A stretch of DNA of 64,000 nt from a bacterium (GCA_016932575.1 JAFGCO010000001.1:1-64000), one strand, 5' to 3'. Positions 1 through 9,198 are shown, numbered from the stretch's first letter. Program-made: numbers and translations. The notes: generated from the sequence alone by a model not told the origin.

Positions 1-2
1 AA

Positions 3-434
3 AAAATTACCAATAACAAGAAGCAATACCTTGATTTATTGCTATTAGCAGACGAGCAAGAGGATATGATTGACAGATATTTGGAAAGTGGCGATATGTT
101 TGCACTATACGATGATGACTTGAAGACTGTTTGTGTTGTTGTAGCAATAGACAAAGAAACCTGCGAATTGAAAAACATAGCAACATATAAAAAATATCAA
201 GGTAAAGGATATGCTAAGGCTCTAATAAAGTATGTCTCAGATTATTACAAAAACAACTATAAAACAATGCTTGTCGGAACAGGTGAAACTCCGACAATAT
301 TATCATTTTATGAAAGTTGCGGATTTGAAAAATCTCATTATATCAAGAATTTTTTTACTGATAATTATGACCACCCAATGTTTGAAGACGGAATACAACT
401 GATTGACATGGTTTATCTGAAGAAAAAATTATAA
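3..434 (+). CDS. GNAT-family N-acetyltransferase, 5' end cut by window edge
   Basis: The reading frame is open to the left edge, so the first residues lie outside the window; an internal TTG at 39 is unlikely to be the start. The acetyl-CoA binding signature is visible as [11 protein letters not shown] (Q/RxxGxG/A type), followed by the conserved C-terminal [10 protein letters not shown] segment of the GNAT fold. It should transfer an acetyl group from acetyl-CoA to an amine; the substrate cannot be read from sequence. The gene is AT-rich and ends 9 bp before an attC-like inverted repeat, as in an integron gene cassette. GNAT proteins are common cassette cargo. Confidence 0.8.
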   Translation, partial: KITNNKKQYLDLLLLADEQEDMIDRYLESGDMFALYDDDLKTVCVVVAIDKETCELKNIATYKKYQGKGYAKALIKYVSDYYKNNYKTMLVGTGETPTILSFYESCGFEKSHYIKNFFTDNYDHPMFEDGIQLIDMVYLKKKL

Positions 435-442
435 ATGCCTGC

Positions 443-574
443 TGCTAACAAATGGTATCGTGCATGCGGGTTTCATAGGTTTTCGAGGGTTTGCGGCTCG
501 TAAATAAAGTCGGTGTAAACGGATAGGTTTTCTCTTCGTAATCCCGTACGATACCATACCATAAAACGTTAGAA
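443..574 (+). repeat. attC-like (integron cassette recombination) site
   Basis: The element begins with TGCTAACAAA (443) and ends with ACGTTAGAA (to 574), like the R'' and R' ends of an attC site. Inner arms are ATGGTATCGT at 452-461 and its exact complement ACGATACCAT at 548-557, with further pairing of GCGGG to CCCGT. Unpaired bases interrupt the stem, as in attC sites. The ends do not match the strict RYYYAAC/GTTRRRY consensus at every position. It starts 9 bp after the stop of the GNAT gene and precedes another single-gene unit. No integrase or attI lies in the window. Confidence 0.55.
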
Positions 575-617
575 CAAAAATATTGAAGAAAGCACATAAC
601 CAAATTCACCTGAGAAT

Positions 618-1280
618 ATGAACATATTAAAACAAAATATAAAAATACCCCTGATTGTTGGATTGTTTATAAACTCAATCGTATTTATGTCTTCATCAAA
701 TGCAGGTGAGTTTAATGATTGGGGTATTAAATTAGGGATTTGTATTTCAAATCAGGATTTTGATTATAAATCAAAAGAATTTAATCCTGAATTTGAAAAT
801 TATTATGGCCCGAATCTTGATCTGTTCTACAATTTTATTGATCTTAAAAATGTTGAAATAATCGGTCAGTTGACATATTCAAAAAAAGGCTGTAAACATA
901 CTATTATCGGGGCATACGTTGACACGACATCACCAACCGGTTATACAGATGGCCCGGAATTAAAATTGATTAATCGTATTGATTACATATCTTTTTCATT
1001 GTTAGGAAAATTGAACAAAAAAATAAGTTCAATCCGTCCATACCTGTTTTTAGGACCCAGATTTGATTATCCCATCAAAGTTGAGGCTGACTGGTTATAT
1101 ACTCATCTTTCGAAGACCTGGGGTTTATCGGTTGGCGTTGGAACTGAATTTCACTTTATAAAATCAACAAAAATAATCATTGAGTTTCAATATAGTCCGG
1201 ATTTCACCAATATACTTAACGAAGTATGCAGGTCAGCAAAAAAAGAATCGTATGAAATCAAGATGGGATTTGTTATGTGA
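618..1280 (+). CDS. Small secreted outer-membrane beta-barrel protein (PorT/OmpW-like), unknown function
   Basis: 220 aa. An N-terminal signal peptide ends near SSSNA-GEF (about residue 29). The rest alternates short amphipathic strands rich in aromatic residues (for example YISFSLLGKL and WGLSVGVGTEFHF) and ends in a short hydrophobic strand, YEIKMGFVM, as expected of a small barrel of the OMP_b-brl type. The gene is AT-rich like the preceding GNAT gene and lies between two inverted repeats, so it may be the cargo of a second cassette. I cannot assign a substrate or partner. Confidence 0.65.
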   Translation: MNILKQNIKIPLIVGLFINSIVFMSSSNAGEFNDWGIKLGICISNQDFDYKSKEFNPEFENYYGPNLDLFYNFIDLKNVEIIGQLTYSKKGCKHTIIGAYVDTTSPTGYTDGPELKLINRIDYISFSLLGKLNKKISSIRPYLFLGPRFDYPIKVEADWLYTHLSKTWGLSVGVGTEFHFIKSTKIIIEFQYSPDFTNILNEVCRSAKKESYEIKMGFVM

Positions 1281-1756
1281 AAATTACCATTTATTCTAAA
1301 TATAAAAAGTATAACCACATAACAAGTCTGTCGATAAAGTTGTAAAATTAACCTCCGGGAGGTTTTATAAACCAAATTGCATATTGGAAATACTGAACTT
1401 ATTGAACCTCCCGAAAGTTTAAAATACAATTTACAATGGTTTTTCGACAACCCCAAAAACACAATCAGCCGGTCGCAAAAACGTATCTTTAAAAAGCATC
1501 TGGGGCTGGTTTAAATATCAGCTTCGTCAAGCAGCTTGAAATGGGTGACCTACACAAATAAATGTAGGCTTGTGCAGTGTATCAAGTGACATGACCGCAA
1601 TAAGTGCCTTGTTTTAAACAACGAATTGCGATATATTAACCTAAAGCATAAAATATGAGCGATGTGCTTTCAATATCAGTCCTTTGATAGGGCAGCCACA
1701 AACGCTTACAGGTCATGCTCCCCTCAGGAGGCTGTTTGCTCGATTTAATAAAAACC
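1281..1756. other. Intergenic stretch with large compound inverted repeat
   Basis: No convincing gene. The stretch holds a three-part imperfect inverted repeat: TGTCGA (1329-1334) with TCGACA (1444-1449), TTGTAAA (1340-1346) with TTTACAA (1430-1436), and CGGGAGG (1356-1362) with CCTCCCG (1407-1413). The inner left arm also lies in its own palindrome, AACCTCCGGGAGGTT. A smaller hairpin, CCTACA/TGTAGG, lies at 1549-1568. The large repeat could be a decayed cassette site or a terminator for the barrel gene. Base composition returns to that of the rest of the window by about 1.7 kb. Confidence 0.5.
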
Positions 1757-2353
1757 ATGGACAAAACCCTGTTTTTAACACTCAACCGGAGTGTGGCCAA
1801 TCCGGTCCTTGACGCGGTTATGCCATTTATTACAGATGTGCACAACTGGATCATTCCGATTTTATTGATCTGGCTATATCTGATGATTTTTGGCGGAAAA
1901 AAGGGCCGGATCACCGGTATCGGACTGATTTTTCTGATCACGCTCAGCGATCAGCTTTCCAGTTCTGTAATCAAACCCTTTGTGCATCGTTTTCGTCCCT
2001 GCCATCCGGATTTTTTCATTGAAGGCGGCCGGTTTTTAATCGGCATGAAAAAATCCATGTCTTTCCCGTCCAGTCACGCGACCAATATGGGCGCCATGGC
2101 GACCTATTTTTCGGTTAAATATCCGAAAACCCGATGGATTGTGATTTCAATTGCGTTGATCATCAGCTATTCTCGGGTCTATGTGGGCGTGCATTATGTC
2201 ACCGACGCATTGGCAGGTCTTTTGCTGGGCATTCTATGCGGCGGATTCATCCTGAAGTCGGAAACCTGGATCAGAAGGGCCTGGCAACACCGGAAATCGA
2301 ACAGGTCTGATCAAGAAACATCAGCAAAAACGCCATCAAAGGAAAAATTATGA
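1757..2353 (+). CDS. PAP2-superfamily membrane phosphatase
   Basis: Integral membrane phosphatase of the PAP2 (lipid phosphatase / undecaprenyl-diphosphatase BcrC-like) superfamily. From the ATG at 1757 (198 aa) the tripartite signature is present: KPFVHRFRP near residue 75, PSSH near 105, and SRVYVGVHYVTD near 140-150, whose Arg, His and Asp form the active site. Four to five hydrophobic helices are visible. The frame is open back to an ATG at 1715, but the family usually begins at MDKTLF-like sequence. Likely substrates are undecaprenyl-PP or phosphatidic acid/PGP; sequence alone does not decide. Its stop overlaps the next start (ATGA), so the two are probably translationally coupled. Confidence 0.85.
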   Translation: MDKTLFLTLNRSVANPVLDAVMPFITDVHNWIIPILLIWLYLMIFGGKKGRITGIGLIFLITLSDQLSSSVIKPFVHRFRPCHPDFFIEGGRFLIGMKKSMSFPSSHATNMGAMATYFSVKYPKTRWIVISIALIISYSRVYVGVHYVTDALAGLLLGILCGGFILKSETWIRRAWQHRKSNRSDQETSAKTPSKEKL

Positions 2354-2895
2354 AGCACAGGATGCATCAAACCGACATTGAACTGATTGACGATGATATT
2401 ACCACACTGAATGTGGATGCTATTGTGAATGCAGCCAACAGCCGACTGGCCCATGGAGGCGGTGTGGCCGGTGTCATATCCCGCAAAGGCGGTCCCGCCA
2501 TTCAGGAGGAAAGCAATATCTGGGTTAAGACACGGGGGGTCGTCCCTGCAGGTGAGGTCGCCATTACCAGTGCGGGTGATTTACCGGCCCGTTATGTGAT
2601 TCATGCAGTGGGACCCCGCCAGGGGGAAGGCATGGAAAATAAAAAACTGAAAAACGCAACCCTGAATAGTCTGAAAATGGCAGACAGCCGATTGTTAAAA
2701 TCCATCGCGCTCCCGGCTATCAGCACAGGCATCTTCGGATATCCCATGGACAAATGTGCAAAAGTGATGCTTTCAGCCGTGAAAGCTTACGTGGAAAGCG
2801 GCACCGGCCTTGAAAGAATCGTGCTTTGTCTGTTCGGCGAGCAGGCCTTCTCTGTGTTTCAAACCCGGTTTTCCAAAACTTTTCGTTTAAGCTGA
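2350..2895 (+). CDS. Macrodomain (ADP-ribose binding/hydrolase) protein
   Basis: 181 aa, a single macrodomain spanning the protein. The ADP-ribose pocket motifs are clear: VNAANSRLAHGGGVAGVI (about 27-43), with the catalytic-type Asn and glycine loop, YVIHAVGP near residue 91, and ALPAISTGIFGYP near 120. Relatives bind ADP-ribose or remove it, or O-acetyl-ADP-ribose, from targets. The start overlaps the PAP2 stop by 4 bp, so it sits second in a two-gene operon. No toxin or ADP-ribosyltransferase partner lies next to it, so a role as a DarG-type antitoxin is not supported. Confidence 0.9.
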   Translation: MKHRMHQTDIELIDDDITTLNVDAIVNAANSRLAHGGGVAGVISRKGGPAIQEESNIWVKTRGVVPAGEVAITSAGDLPARYVIHAVGPRQGEGMENKKLKNATLNSLKMADSRLLKSIALPAISTGIFGYPMDKCAKVMLSAVKAYVESGTGLERIVLCLFGEQAFSVFQTRFSKTFRLS

Positions 2896-3129
2896 CCATG
2901 TCTTCCGCAACTGCCTGCAAATAACCATACCTGCCTGAAGATAAAAACAAAACCGCGAATCGTGTCAAATTTCGAAGATCTGTCAGGGACCATGGATTTG
3001 TTAAAATTTGTCATGGTCAGCAGAACCCTGCAACATGAGGAGGATACAAATCCTATGAGAGGATGCGTGATTCTAAAAGGATCATTCAATCATCTTAATG
3101 AAAGTTGATCCGGATTGTGCAAATTCGGA

Positions 3130-6090
3130 CTACCGATCAGGAAATTCTATTTTCTCCTGCGTTTGAAAATAGCTCTCCGACGGACCCAGATAACAGGATT
3201 TTAAACCGCCGGTATTCACAACAATTTTCTGCAGTACGATGCCGGGATCAACCATCCAGTATTTCAGCACATGCTTTCCTGGCTTTTCGATTTTATGCAT
3301 TGAAGATAGAATTTTGATGCTGTTGCCGACTGCCCGATTCCACCATTCAGGATACTTCCAGTCCGGGACAGTTTCGTTTTCATGAATATTGATAATCTGA
3401 GGCTCTTCATCGTCAAAGGAAATCGCGTATCGCAATCCACCCTTATGCAGATAATCCTGCGTGGGAGATACGAACACTTGCACTTCGACATCACCGGTCG
3501 AAAACAGGTGCATGTTATACTCGAGGCAGGGACTGTCACCTCCCGGCTTTCGGCTTTTCGCGGTCACCGGCATGCAGGTCATCCCCGAAAGGGTTCTGCC
3601 CAAATCAGGGATACACTGCCATTCGATCCCGGACGTTTCCACTGCCCGTGTAAAATGTTCGGCTTCCATAGAAACCACACCGTTGCCTTCAACAAATCCC
3701 CGGATTTGATCCAGGCCGGGAAATTTCGGATTATGTACCACGACATGAACTTTAACCTGAGATCTGTCGGGGCCTTTTACGATAAAAGAGGTTCTGGAGG
3801 AACCGGCCGGTACCTTATGCCAGTCCACATCGATCCACACTCGCTGCTCCTTATCAATCTGGCCGGCTTTTTGATCGATAATCAGCCATGGTGCTTTCGA
3901 TCGAATCGTATATCCGAAAGAAATCTGACCGCGGTTAAAAATTTCAATATAATGGGCCTTTTGCTGATATTTATTAAACGCCGGCAATTGCGCCCGATTA
4001 TCCGCCCCCGGCCACCAGTTATCCGATCCTTCGACAGCCACACCCATATCCGCCCCTGGAAGCGGTTGAACGGTTTCAAGTTTTGGGAGGACGTCTTTAT
4101 CCGGCTGCTGCCAGTAAGTATACCCGATATGCGTCTGATCCATCATGTGATTCCATTTTCCACCGGCAAGCACATGATTATAATAATGCGTAATGACAGA
4201 GTCCTTTTCAAACAACGCTTTGGCTTTCTCCGCCATGTCATTGGCCGCCACCCTTCCCTGTTTGGCATAAAGCCTGTTTTTTCCGACGGTGACGTAAAGC
4301 TCATGTAAATTGGCGCAGGCACTCACAGGATGCAAAACCAGCTGATAGAAGGCGTCCCGGTAAACATCCGGCATTTTCAAAACCATCTGATTTGCTTTTT
4401 CAGCCAGTTGATTGTATTCGCGAACCACGGTTTCCGCTTCCCGGTACTGGATGAGGCTGTAGGTATCCGGCGCCAGCATTTCGGGAGTTCTGCGTCCGTT
4501 GAATTTGGTGTATTGAGTCAAAATCTCGGCAATTTCAGAAGCATGTCCGGCACCGAATTGCTGCTGTGCCCAGAGCCGCGTATATTCCGGAAGACGCTCT
4601 GCAGGCCAGGCTTCCGGATTCCAGGCATAATCCAGAAAGAACGAGATGGGAAATTCCATGGGTTTTAAATCTCCCACATTCACAATCCAGATCCGGTCCA
4701 CACCATGCCGGTAAGTTAAATGCATCTGCTCCCAGATTCGGGGAATGGGATTGGTATTCAGCCACTTGTAGCTTCTCGGACCACCCACAAAATCAAAATG
4801 ATAGTACATGCCGTACCCCCCCGATCGTGGAGAGGAATCCGATTCGGGAAGTCTTCGCACATTGCCCCAGTTGTCATCGCAGAGCAGCAGTGTCACATCT
4901 TCCGGCACCCTCATACCCCTGTTATAATAATCCTGCACTTCCTTGTACAGCGCCCAGACCTGGGGGATAATTTTAATATCCTTGCCCGTCACATTTTTCA
5001 GGATATCCCGTTGATCTTTCACGATTTTTTCCAAAAGAGCAATATTGGTGCTGTCGCTCATGGCCATGTCCCCGTCACCCCGCATGGCCAGTGTCACGAC
5101 GCTTTCATAATTGTTCATGCGCCGAATACCCTGGGTCCAGAACTGGCGCAGCACCTCTGCATTGGTTTCATAGTTCCAGTCGCCCTCTCCGGATGCCCGC
5201 CATTCTGCATGGGCGCGCATCATGGGTTCATGATGAGAAGTGCTCATTACAATCCCCAGCTCATCAGCCAGTCGCGGATTTTCCGGATCATCCGCATTAA
5301 AAGCAGCCCACCACATGGCCGGCCATAAAAAATTGCCTTTCAGCCTGAGAATCAGCTCAAACACCTTTTCATAAAACTTTGAATTAAAACCCCCGTATCT
5401 TTCCACCACCCACCGGCCCAAAGCCGGTTCTTCGTCATTCAGAAAGACACCCCGGTATTTAACCCTGGGCGGACCCTGAATATACCGCCCCGGAATAATA
5501 TACAGATTCTCCTGACGCATCGCCGGCACATCTGCCCACCAGTTCCAGGGAGATACACCAATTTGGGCAGAAAGATCGAACATCCCGTAAATGGTGCCTC
5601 GTTTATCACTCCCCGCAATCACAAGCGCCCGATCAACATGGGGCACCGGATTCTCCACAACCTGAATCAGCGTGGATTCCCATTGCCCCTCAACGTCATC
5701 CACCCGAATCTTTCCGGTCTGTATCAGTTGATCGATAATCGGGCTTCTTCCGATCGTGCCGATGAAAACGACAGATTCGATATCGTGTATATTATCAGTA
5801 TAAATCATCGGTTTTGCTCCGGTGACCTTTTCAATATCGGCCTGAAGATATCCTGCAACCCGGAGTACGCCGGGATAGTCCTGTTTGCTTACTGCCAGAG
5901 GAGCCGCACACCCCCGATATGAAAGGGAAAAGCAATCGTCCTTATGCACCTGAGTGACATACAAAATCCCTGTCAGCTCATTTCCCAAAATATCGGCAGA
6001 ACTTATGGTGTTCAATAAAAAGATAATAACAATGCAGGTTTTCATTAAACAGGATATTGCCGGAACAGGACTATTTTTAAGCATGATCAT
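3130..6090 (-). CDS. GH115 family xylan alpha-1,2-glucuronidase
   Basis: 986 aa with a signal peptide ending near SSADILG. Family GH115 enzymes remove (4-O-methyl)-glucuronic acid side chains from xylan. Recognisable blocks include GTIYGMFDLSAQIGVSPW (165-182), KYRGVFLNDEEPALGRW (211-227), KGNFLWPAMWWAAF (251-264), and STSHHEPMMRAHAEW. The C-terminal third (from about residue 690) matches the beta-sandwich C-terminal region of full-length members. The ATG at 6090 has GAGG upstream at good spacing. There is no FlgD-like sorting tail, so a periplasmic location is likely. No SusC/SusD pair or xylanase is adjacent; a secreted GH12 lies 3.4 kb upstream on the same strand. Confidence 0.93.
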   Translation of the reverse strand: MIMLKNSPVPAISCLMKTCIVIIFLLNTISSADILGNELTGILYVTQVHKDDCFSLSYRGCAAPLAVSKQDYPGVLRVAGYLQADIEKVTGAKPMIYTDNIHDIESVVFIGTIGRSPIIDQLIQTGKIRVDDVEGQWESTLIQVVENPVPHVDRALVIAGSDKRGTIYGMFDLSAQIGVSPWNWWADVPAMRQENLYIIPGRYIQGPPRVKYRGVFLNDEEPALGRWVVERYGGFNSKFYEKVFELILRLKGNFLWPAMWWAAFNADDPENPRLADELGIVMSTSHHEPMMRAHAEWRASGEGDWNYETNAEVLRQFWTQGIRRMNNYESVVTLAMRGDGDMAMSDSTNIALLEKIVKDQRDILKNVTGKDIKIIPQVWALYKEVQDYYNRGMRVPEDVTLLLCDDNWGNVRRLPESDSSPRSGGYGMYYHFDFVGGPRSYKWLNTNPIPRIWEQMHLTYRHGVDRIWIVNVGDLKPMEFPISFFLDYAWNPEAWPAERLPEYTRLWAQQQFGAGHASEIAEILTQYTKFNGRRTPEMLAPDTYSLIQYREAETVVREYNQLAEKANQMVLKMPDVYRDAFYQLVLHPVSACANLHELYVTVGKNRLYAKQGRVAANDMAEKAKALFEKDSVITHYYNHVLAGGKWNHMMDQTHIGYTYWQQPDKDVLPKLETVQPLPGADMGVAVEGSDNWWPGADNRAQLPAFNKYQQKAHYIEIFNRGQISFGYTIRSKAPWLIIDQKAGQIDKEQRVWIDVDWHKVPAGSSRTSFIVKGPDRSQVKVHVVVHNPKFPGLDQIRGFVEGNGVVSMEAEHFTRAVETSGIEWQCIPDLGRTLSGMTCMPVTAKSRKPGGDSPCLEYNMHLFSTGDVEVQVFVSPTQDYLHKGGLRYAISFDDEEPQIINIHENETVPDWKYPEWWNRAVGNSIKILSSMHKIEKPGKHVLKYWMVDPGIVLQKIVVNTGGLKSCYLGPSESYFQTQEKIEFPDR

Positions 6091-6323
6091 ATCCTCATTT
6101 ATTGATAAAAGGTTTAAAATAATTTAACAATGCAAATATAAACGACATTTTTCAGTATTTAAAGTGAATCACTGTGAATTAATCGTTATATAAGACTAAA
6201 AAGGTTTTTTCGGTGAATTGTATATTTTATCATGTCCCGTCAGTGAAAAGTGTGTCATAAACGGAAGAGATCCTTAACGATAATGGCTCTGCCTGATGAT
6301 GAAAGGCTGTGTTCTTCGCTGTA

Positions 6324-7370
6324 CTAAAAACATCTTCCGGTTTTTTTCTTCAGGCACTCCGGCTCTCGGCATTTATAGCATATTTCATTCGGCAGCTGAT
6401 CGTCTTCAAAGAAAAACCGGATGTTTTCCAAAGTAATCCTGGCAATATTGCTTAAGGCTTCATGAGTAAAAAATCCCTGATGCGAGGTGATCAGCACATT
6501 GGGAAAAGTGGTTAACCGGGCAAGCACATCATCATCGATCACCTCCTGAGAAAAATCCTCGAAAAAATACTCGGTTTCTTCCTCATATACATCTAATCCG
6601 GCGGCCCCGATTTTTCTTTCTTTTAATCCCGCAATTAAGTCTTTGGTATTGATTAACTTACCTCGCCCTGTATTGATCACCATCACACCGGTTTTCATTC
6701 TGGCAATGGATTCTGCGTTAATCATGTGAACATTATCCGGCGTCAGCGGACAATGCAATGTAATAATATCCGATTGTTCGTATAGCTTTTTCAGATCAAC
6801 ATACAACATTTTTTTTTCGCAGGCGTACTGACTGTCAGGATAAAGATCGTATGCCAGAATCCGCATGCCGAATCCGGTTAATATATCAATAACACACCTG
6901 CCGATTTTTCCGGTACCAATGACACCCGCGGTCTTGTCATGCATGTCAAAACCCAGCAGCCCGTTGATATTAAAATTATTGTCCCGTGTTCGATAGTAGG
7001 CCTTATGGGTCTTTCTGTTGAGCGTAAGCATCAACGCAACCGCATGTTCGGCCACAGCATAAGGCGAATAGGCCGGAACGCGAACCACATGTATTTTTTT
7101 ATATACGGCATGTAAGTTCACATTATTGTAACCGGCGCTTCGGAGAGCAATTAATTTCACACCGTTTCGTATTAATTCGCCGGCAATTTCCCGGGTAATG
7201 TTGTCGTTGACAAACACGCAGGCCACATCATATCCATTGGTTAAGGATACATTTTCCATGGTCAGGTGGCTTGTAATATATTTAACCGGATATTTATAGG
7301 ACTCGTTGATTCGTTCAAAAAATTCACGGTCGTAAGGTTTTGTATCAAAAAAAATGATTTTGGGTACCAT
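6324..7370 (-). CDS. D-2-hydroxyacid dehydrogenase (D-lactate dehydrogenase-like)
   Basis: 348 aa. NAD-dependent 2-hydroxyacid dehydrogenase of the LdhA type, expected to reduce pyruvate to D-lactate. The nucleotide fold starts at GVIGTGKIGR (149-158). Catalytic positions are seen as Arg236 in NTGRG, Glu263-265 in VYEEE and His297 in SHQGF; RSAGYNNVN (78-86) is the substrate-loop signature of D-LDHs. The protein ends in an unusual tail with four cysteines, C-x2-C-x4-C-x7-C (C331, C334, C339, C347), beyond the usual LdhA end. AAGGA precedes the ATG. It stands alone, about 340 bp from the next gene. Other 2-hydroxyacid substrates are possible. Confidence 0.88.
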   Translation of the reverse strand: MVPKIIFFDTKPYDREFFERINESYKYPVKYITSHLTMENVSLTNGYDVACVFVNDNITREIAGELIRNGVKLIALRSAGYNNVNLHAVYKKIHVVRVPAYSPYAVAEHAVALMLTLNRKTHKAYYRTRDNNFNINGLLGFDMHDKTAGVIGTGKIGRCVIDILTGFGMRILAYDLYPDSQYACEKKMLYVDLKKLYEQSDIITLHCPLTPDNVHMINAESIARMKTGVMVINTGRGKLINTKDLIAGLKERKIGAAGLDVYEEETEYFFEDFSQEVIDDDVLARLTTFPNVLITSHQGFFTHEALSNIARITLENIRFFFEDDQLPNEICYKCREPECLKKKTGRCF

Positions 7371-7710
7371 GGTTCATCCTTAGCCAATGACATATTGGAT
7401 GACAGGAAACTGATTTTATTGTTATATTATGAAACGCTTCAAAACCCGGCCTTGTTTCATAATGTGACTCATTTACAAATAATTCTTTATCCGGTGCCTG
7501 ACATAAAAGTGAGGTGCCTTTTCGAAAGCATGTATAATATTTGAATAATCATTTGCATAATCCGAAAATTCGGATATCCACAGAATTCACCCCTTATATG
7601 CCGACACTTCAACATTCACATTCGATGCATCACCCGTCCTGTACAGGTTTTCTTTCCATTCTTGCATGGACAAACCGGATTTAATTCAACCGGAGACTCA
7701 GACATTGCTT
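7371..7710. other. Intergenic stretch, no gene seen
   Basis: The stretch lies between the D-LDH start and the amidohydrolase stop. It is AT-rich next to D-LDH, where its promoter must lie, but no motif is strong enough to call. A short hairpin, TCCGA-AAAT-TCGGA, lies near 7560-7574. Short frames here are not convincing as genes, and I see no tRNA. Confidence 0.4.
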
Positions 7711-9081
7711 TCAGGAATCATCTGTTTTTTCACTTTCCCGAAACCATTTCGGCTGATCAATATTATGGTCTCCATAAAACTTTTTCAGTCTGGCCCGGTT
7801 TTTCCCGCCCGGAATTAATCCCAAAAACATCATCGCATTTCGCCCCAGAAAATCATTCAGATCGTCATCTGTGTAAAAGCCGGATTTTTGCATCACCCGG
7901 ATGTATTGCTTCATAAATGATCTGAAATTTTTTAACCTCCGGAGCACATGCCAGTCGCTGCCATAGAGAATTTTTTTTCTGATCCGGTCCAGACCATATG
8001 AATAGTCCCTCTGTATATTTTTATAGGCTTTAATAAAATCCGTCCGATGACCATGCGTAACGACATCATGATGTGCGACATCCGTATAGAGATTTTTATA
8101 ATCCAACATCATCCGGCATATTGTTTTCATCCAGTTCTGCCTGTGACCGTAATTACGCCCGGAAACCGGATTCCAGCCAAAATGAGCCAGATTCAGCCTC
8201 AGCCCTTTATATTCCTCCAATACAGGTTTCCATAGCTCAGCCGCTCCAAAATGGGAGCTGGCATTCGGGTACGCCTCAATGCCATTCATCATGCAATGTG
8301 CTGTAATCGGAACCCCGTTTTTTTCGCAGTATGCATAAAGTTCGCATAATACTTGATCATACAGCCGTCCATCAAATAAAAAAGACGTTTTGTCGTTACG
8401 TACAGCGACTCGTTGATGATAAAGAGCAGCCTTTTCTTTACCGTTGCCGATTGGTTTGTATCCGAGGGAATTGTATAATTTAATGCCGATAAATCCTTTT
8501 TTCTCGATGGCGGTTTTCACCAGTTCTAACGAACTCACGGTCTCTTTTTGTCCGTCCGGATTATTCAAACCATTTCGAAAGCTCAATTCCCTGGCCGGAT
8601 CAAAGGGGACAAATGCATGGAACTTTCCTCCTTGGCTGACAATGACATCTCGATACATAATATCGATCTGTTTGTCAACAGACAGATCGATCGTATTTTT
8701 AAACCAGTATTCAAAATCAAGAACCAGCGGCACAAACAAATCCACATTGTCCCATGTCTCCATAAGATCCGCGGCATTGTGACGGACAGTTTGGGTTAAT
8801 GCACTTTCCCATGATTTCATATCCTGCCCCATATACCATCCGAACGTACAAAGCAGCATAGAATAATACCATCCGATTTTACCGCCTCCCAACTGCCGGG
8901 TAACACACCGGTCCCGCATGCGTTCGGTCAGATAATGGAACATGTGGGGCCCAAAAAAATTGATAATATATTCCAGATCGCAGGGACGTTTTCTTTCAAT
9001 CCGGCGGGAAATCAGATATCCCTCCATCGGAATATCCAGCGCATTGAAAAGATGGGTATGCATATCAATAATCGGTGCCAT
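7711..9081 (-). CDS. Amidohydrolase-family (TIM-barrel) metal-dependent hydrolase
   Basis: 456 aa. The metal-binding HxH is at the N-terminus (IIDMHTHLF, H8 and H10). Later barrel ligands are suggested by ITAHCM, LAHFGW and LYGSDWHV (Asp376), the pattern of the amidohydrolase_2 (COG2159-like) group. These enzymes hydrolyse or decarboxylate cyclic or aromatic acids; I cannot name the substrate. No signal peptide is seen, so it is cytoplasmic. GGGAGGG precedes the ATG. It lies between D-LDH and a broken acetyltransferase gene on the same strand, which gives no pathway clue. Confidence 0.75.
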   Translation of the reverse strand: MAPIIDMHTHLFNALDIPMEGYLISRRIERKRPCDLEYIINFFGPHMFHYLTERMRDRCVTRQLGGGKIGWYYSMLLCTFGWYMGQDMKSWESALTQTVRHNAADLMETWDNVDLFVPLVLDFEYWFKNTIDLSVDKQIDIMYRDVIVSQGGKFHAFVPFDPARELSFRNGLNNPDGQKETVSSLELVKTAIEKKGFIGIKLYNSLGYKPIGNGKEKAALYHQRVAVRNDKTSFLFDGRLYDQVLCELYAYCEKNGVPITAHCMMNGIEAYPNASSHFGAAELWKPVLEEYKGLRLNLAHFGWNPVSGRNYGHRQNWMKTICRMMLDYKNLYTDVAHHDVVTHGHRTDFIKAYKNIQRDYSYGLDRIRKKILYGSDWHVLRRLKNFRSFMKQYIRVMQKSGFYTDDDLNDFLGRNAMMFLGLIPGGKNRARLKKFYGDHNIDQPKWFRESEKTDDS

Positions 9082-9198
9082 GATTCCCTCCCCAAAATTA
9101 TTTAATTATGACCCTGAAATCCTCGAAGATCAATGGAATTGTCAGCCGGATAAGCTGAAAATCATCAAAACTTTATTGATTCATATCATCTTCTCTTT

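Noticed and set aside
2350-2895. Macrodomain protein as a DarTG-type antitoxin
   Set aside because: No DarT-like ADP-ribosyltransferase is adjacent; the partner is a PAP2 phosphatase.
2989-3024. GACCATG/CATGGTC inverted repeat in the macrodomain-GH115 intergenic region
   Set aside because: Only 7-bp arms with a loop of over 20 bases and no T run; not convincing as a terminator or operator.
3382-4308. 308-aa plus-strand open frame inside the GH115 gene
   Set aside because: It is antisense to a well-supported GH115 gene, has no family motif and is rich in Arg/His/Pro as shadow frames are.
6133-6140. TATATTTG upstream of GH115 as a Bacteroidetes-type promoter
   Set aside because: The -33 element is imperfect and other promoters in the window are of sigma70 type; such an AT-rich motif is expected by chance.
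7662-7916. Short plus-strand frame between D-LDH and the amidohydrolase
   Set aside because: It runs into the amidohydrolase gene antisense and shows no conserved pattern.
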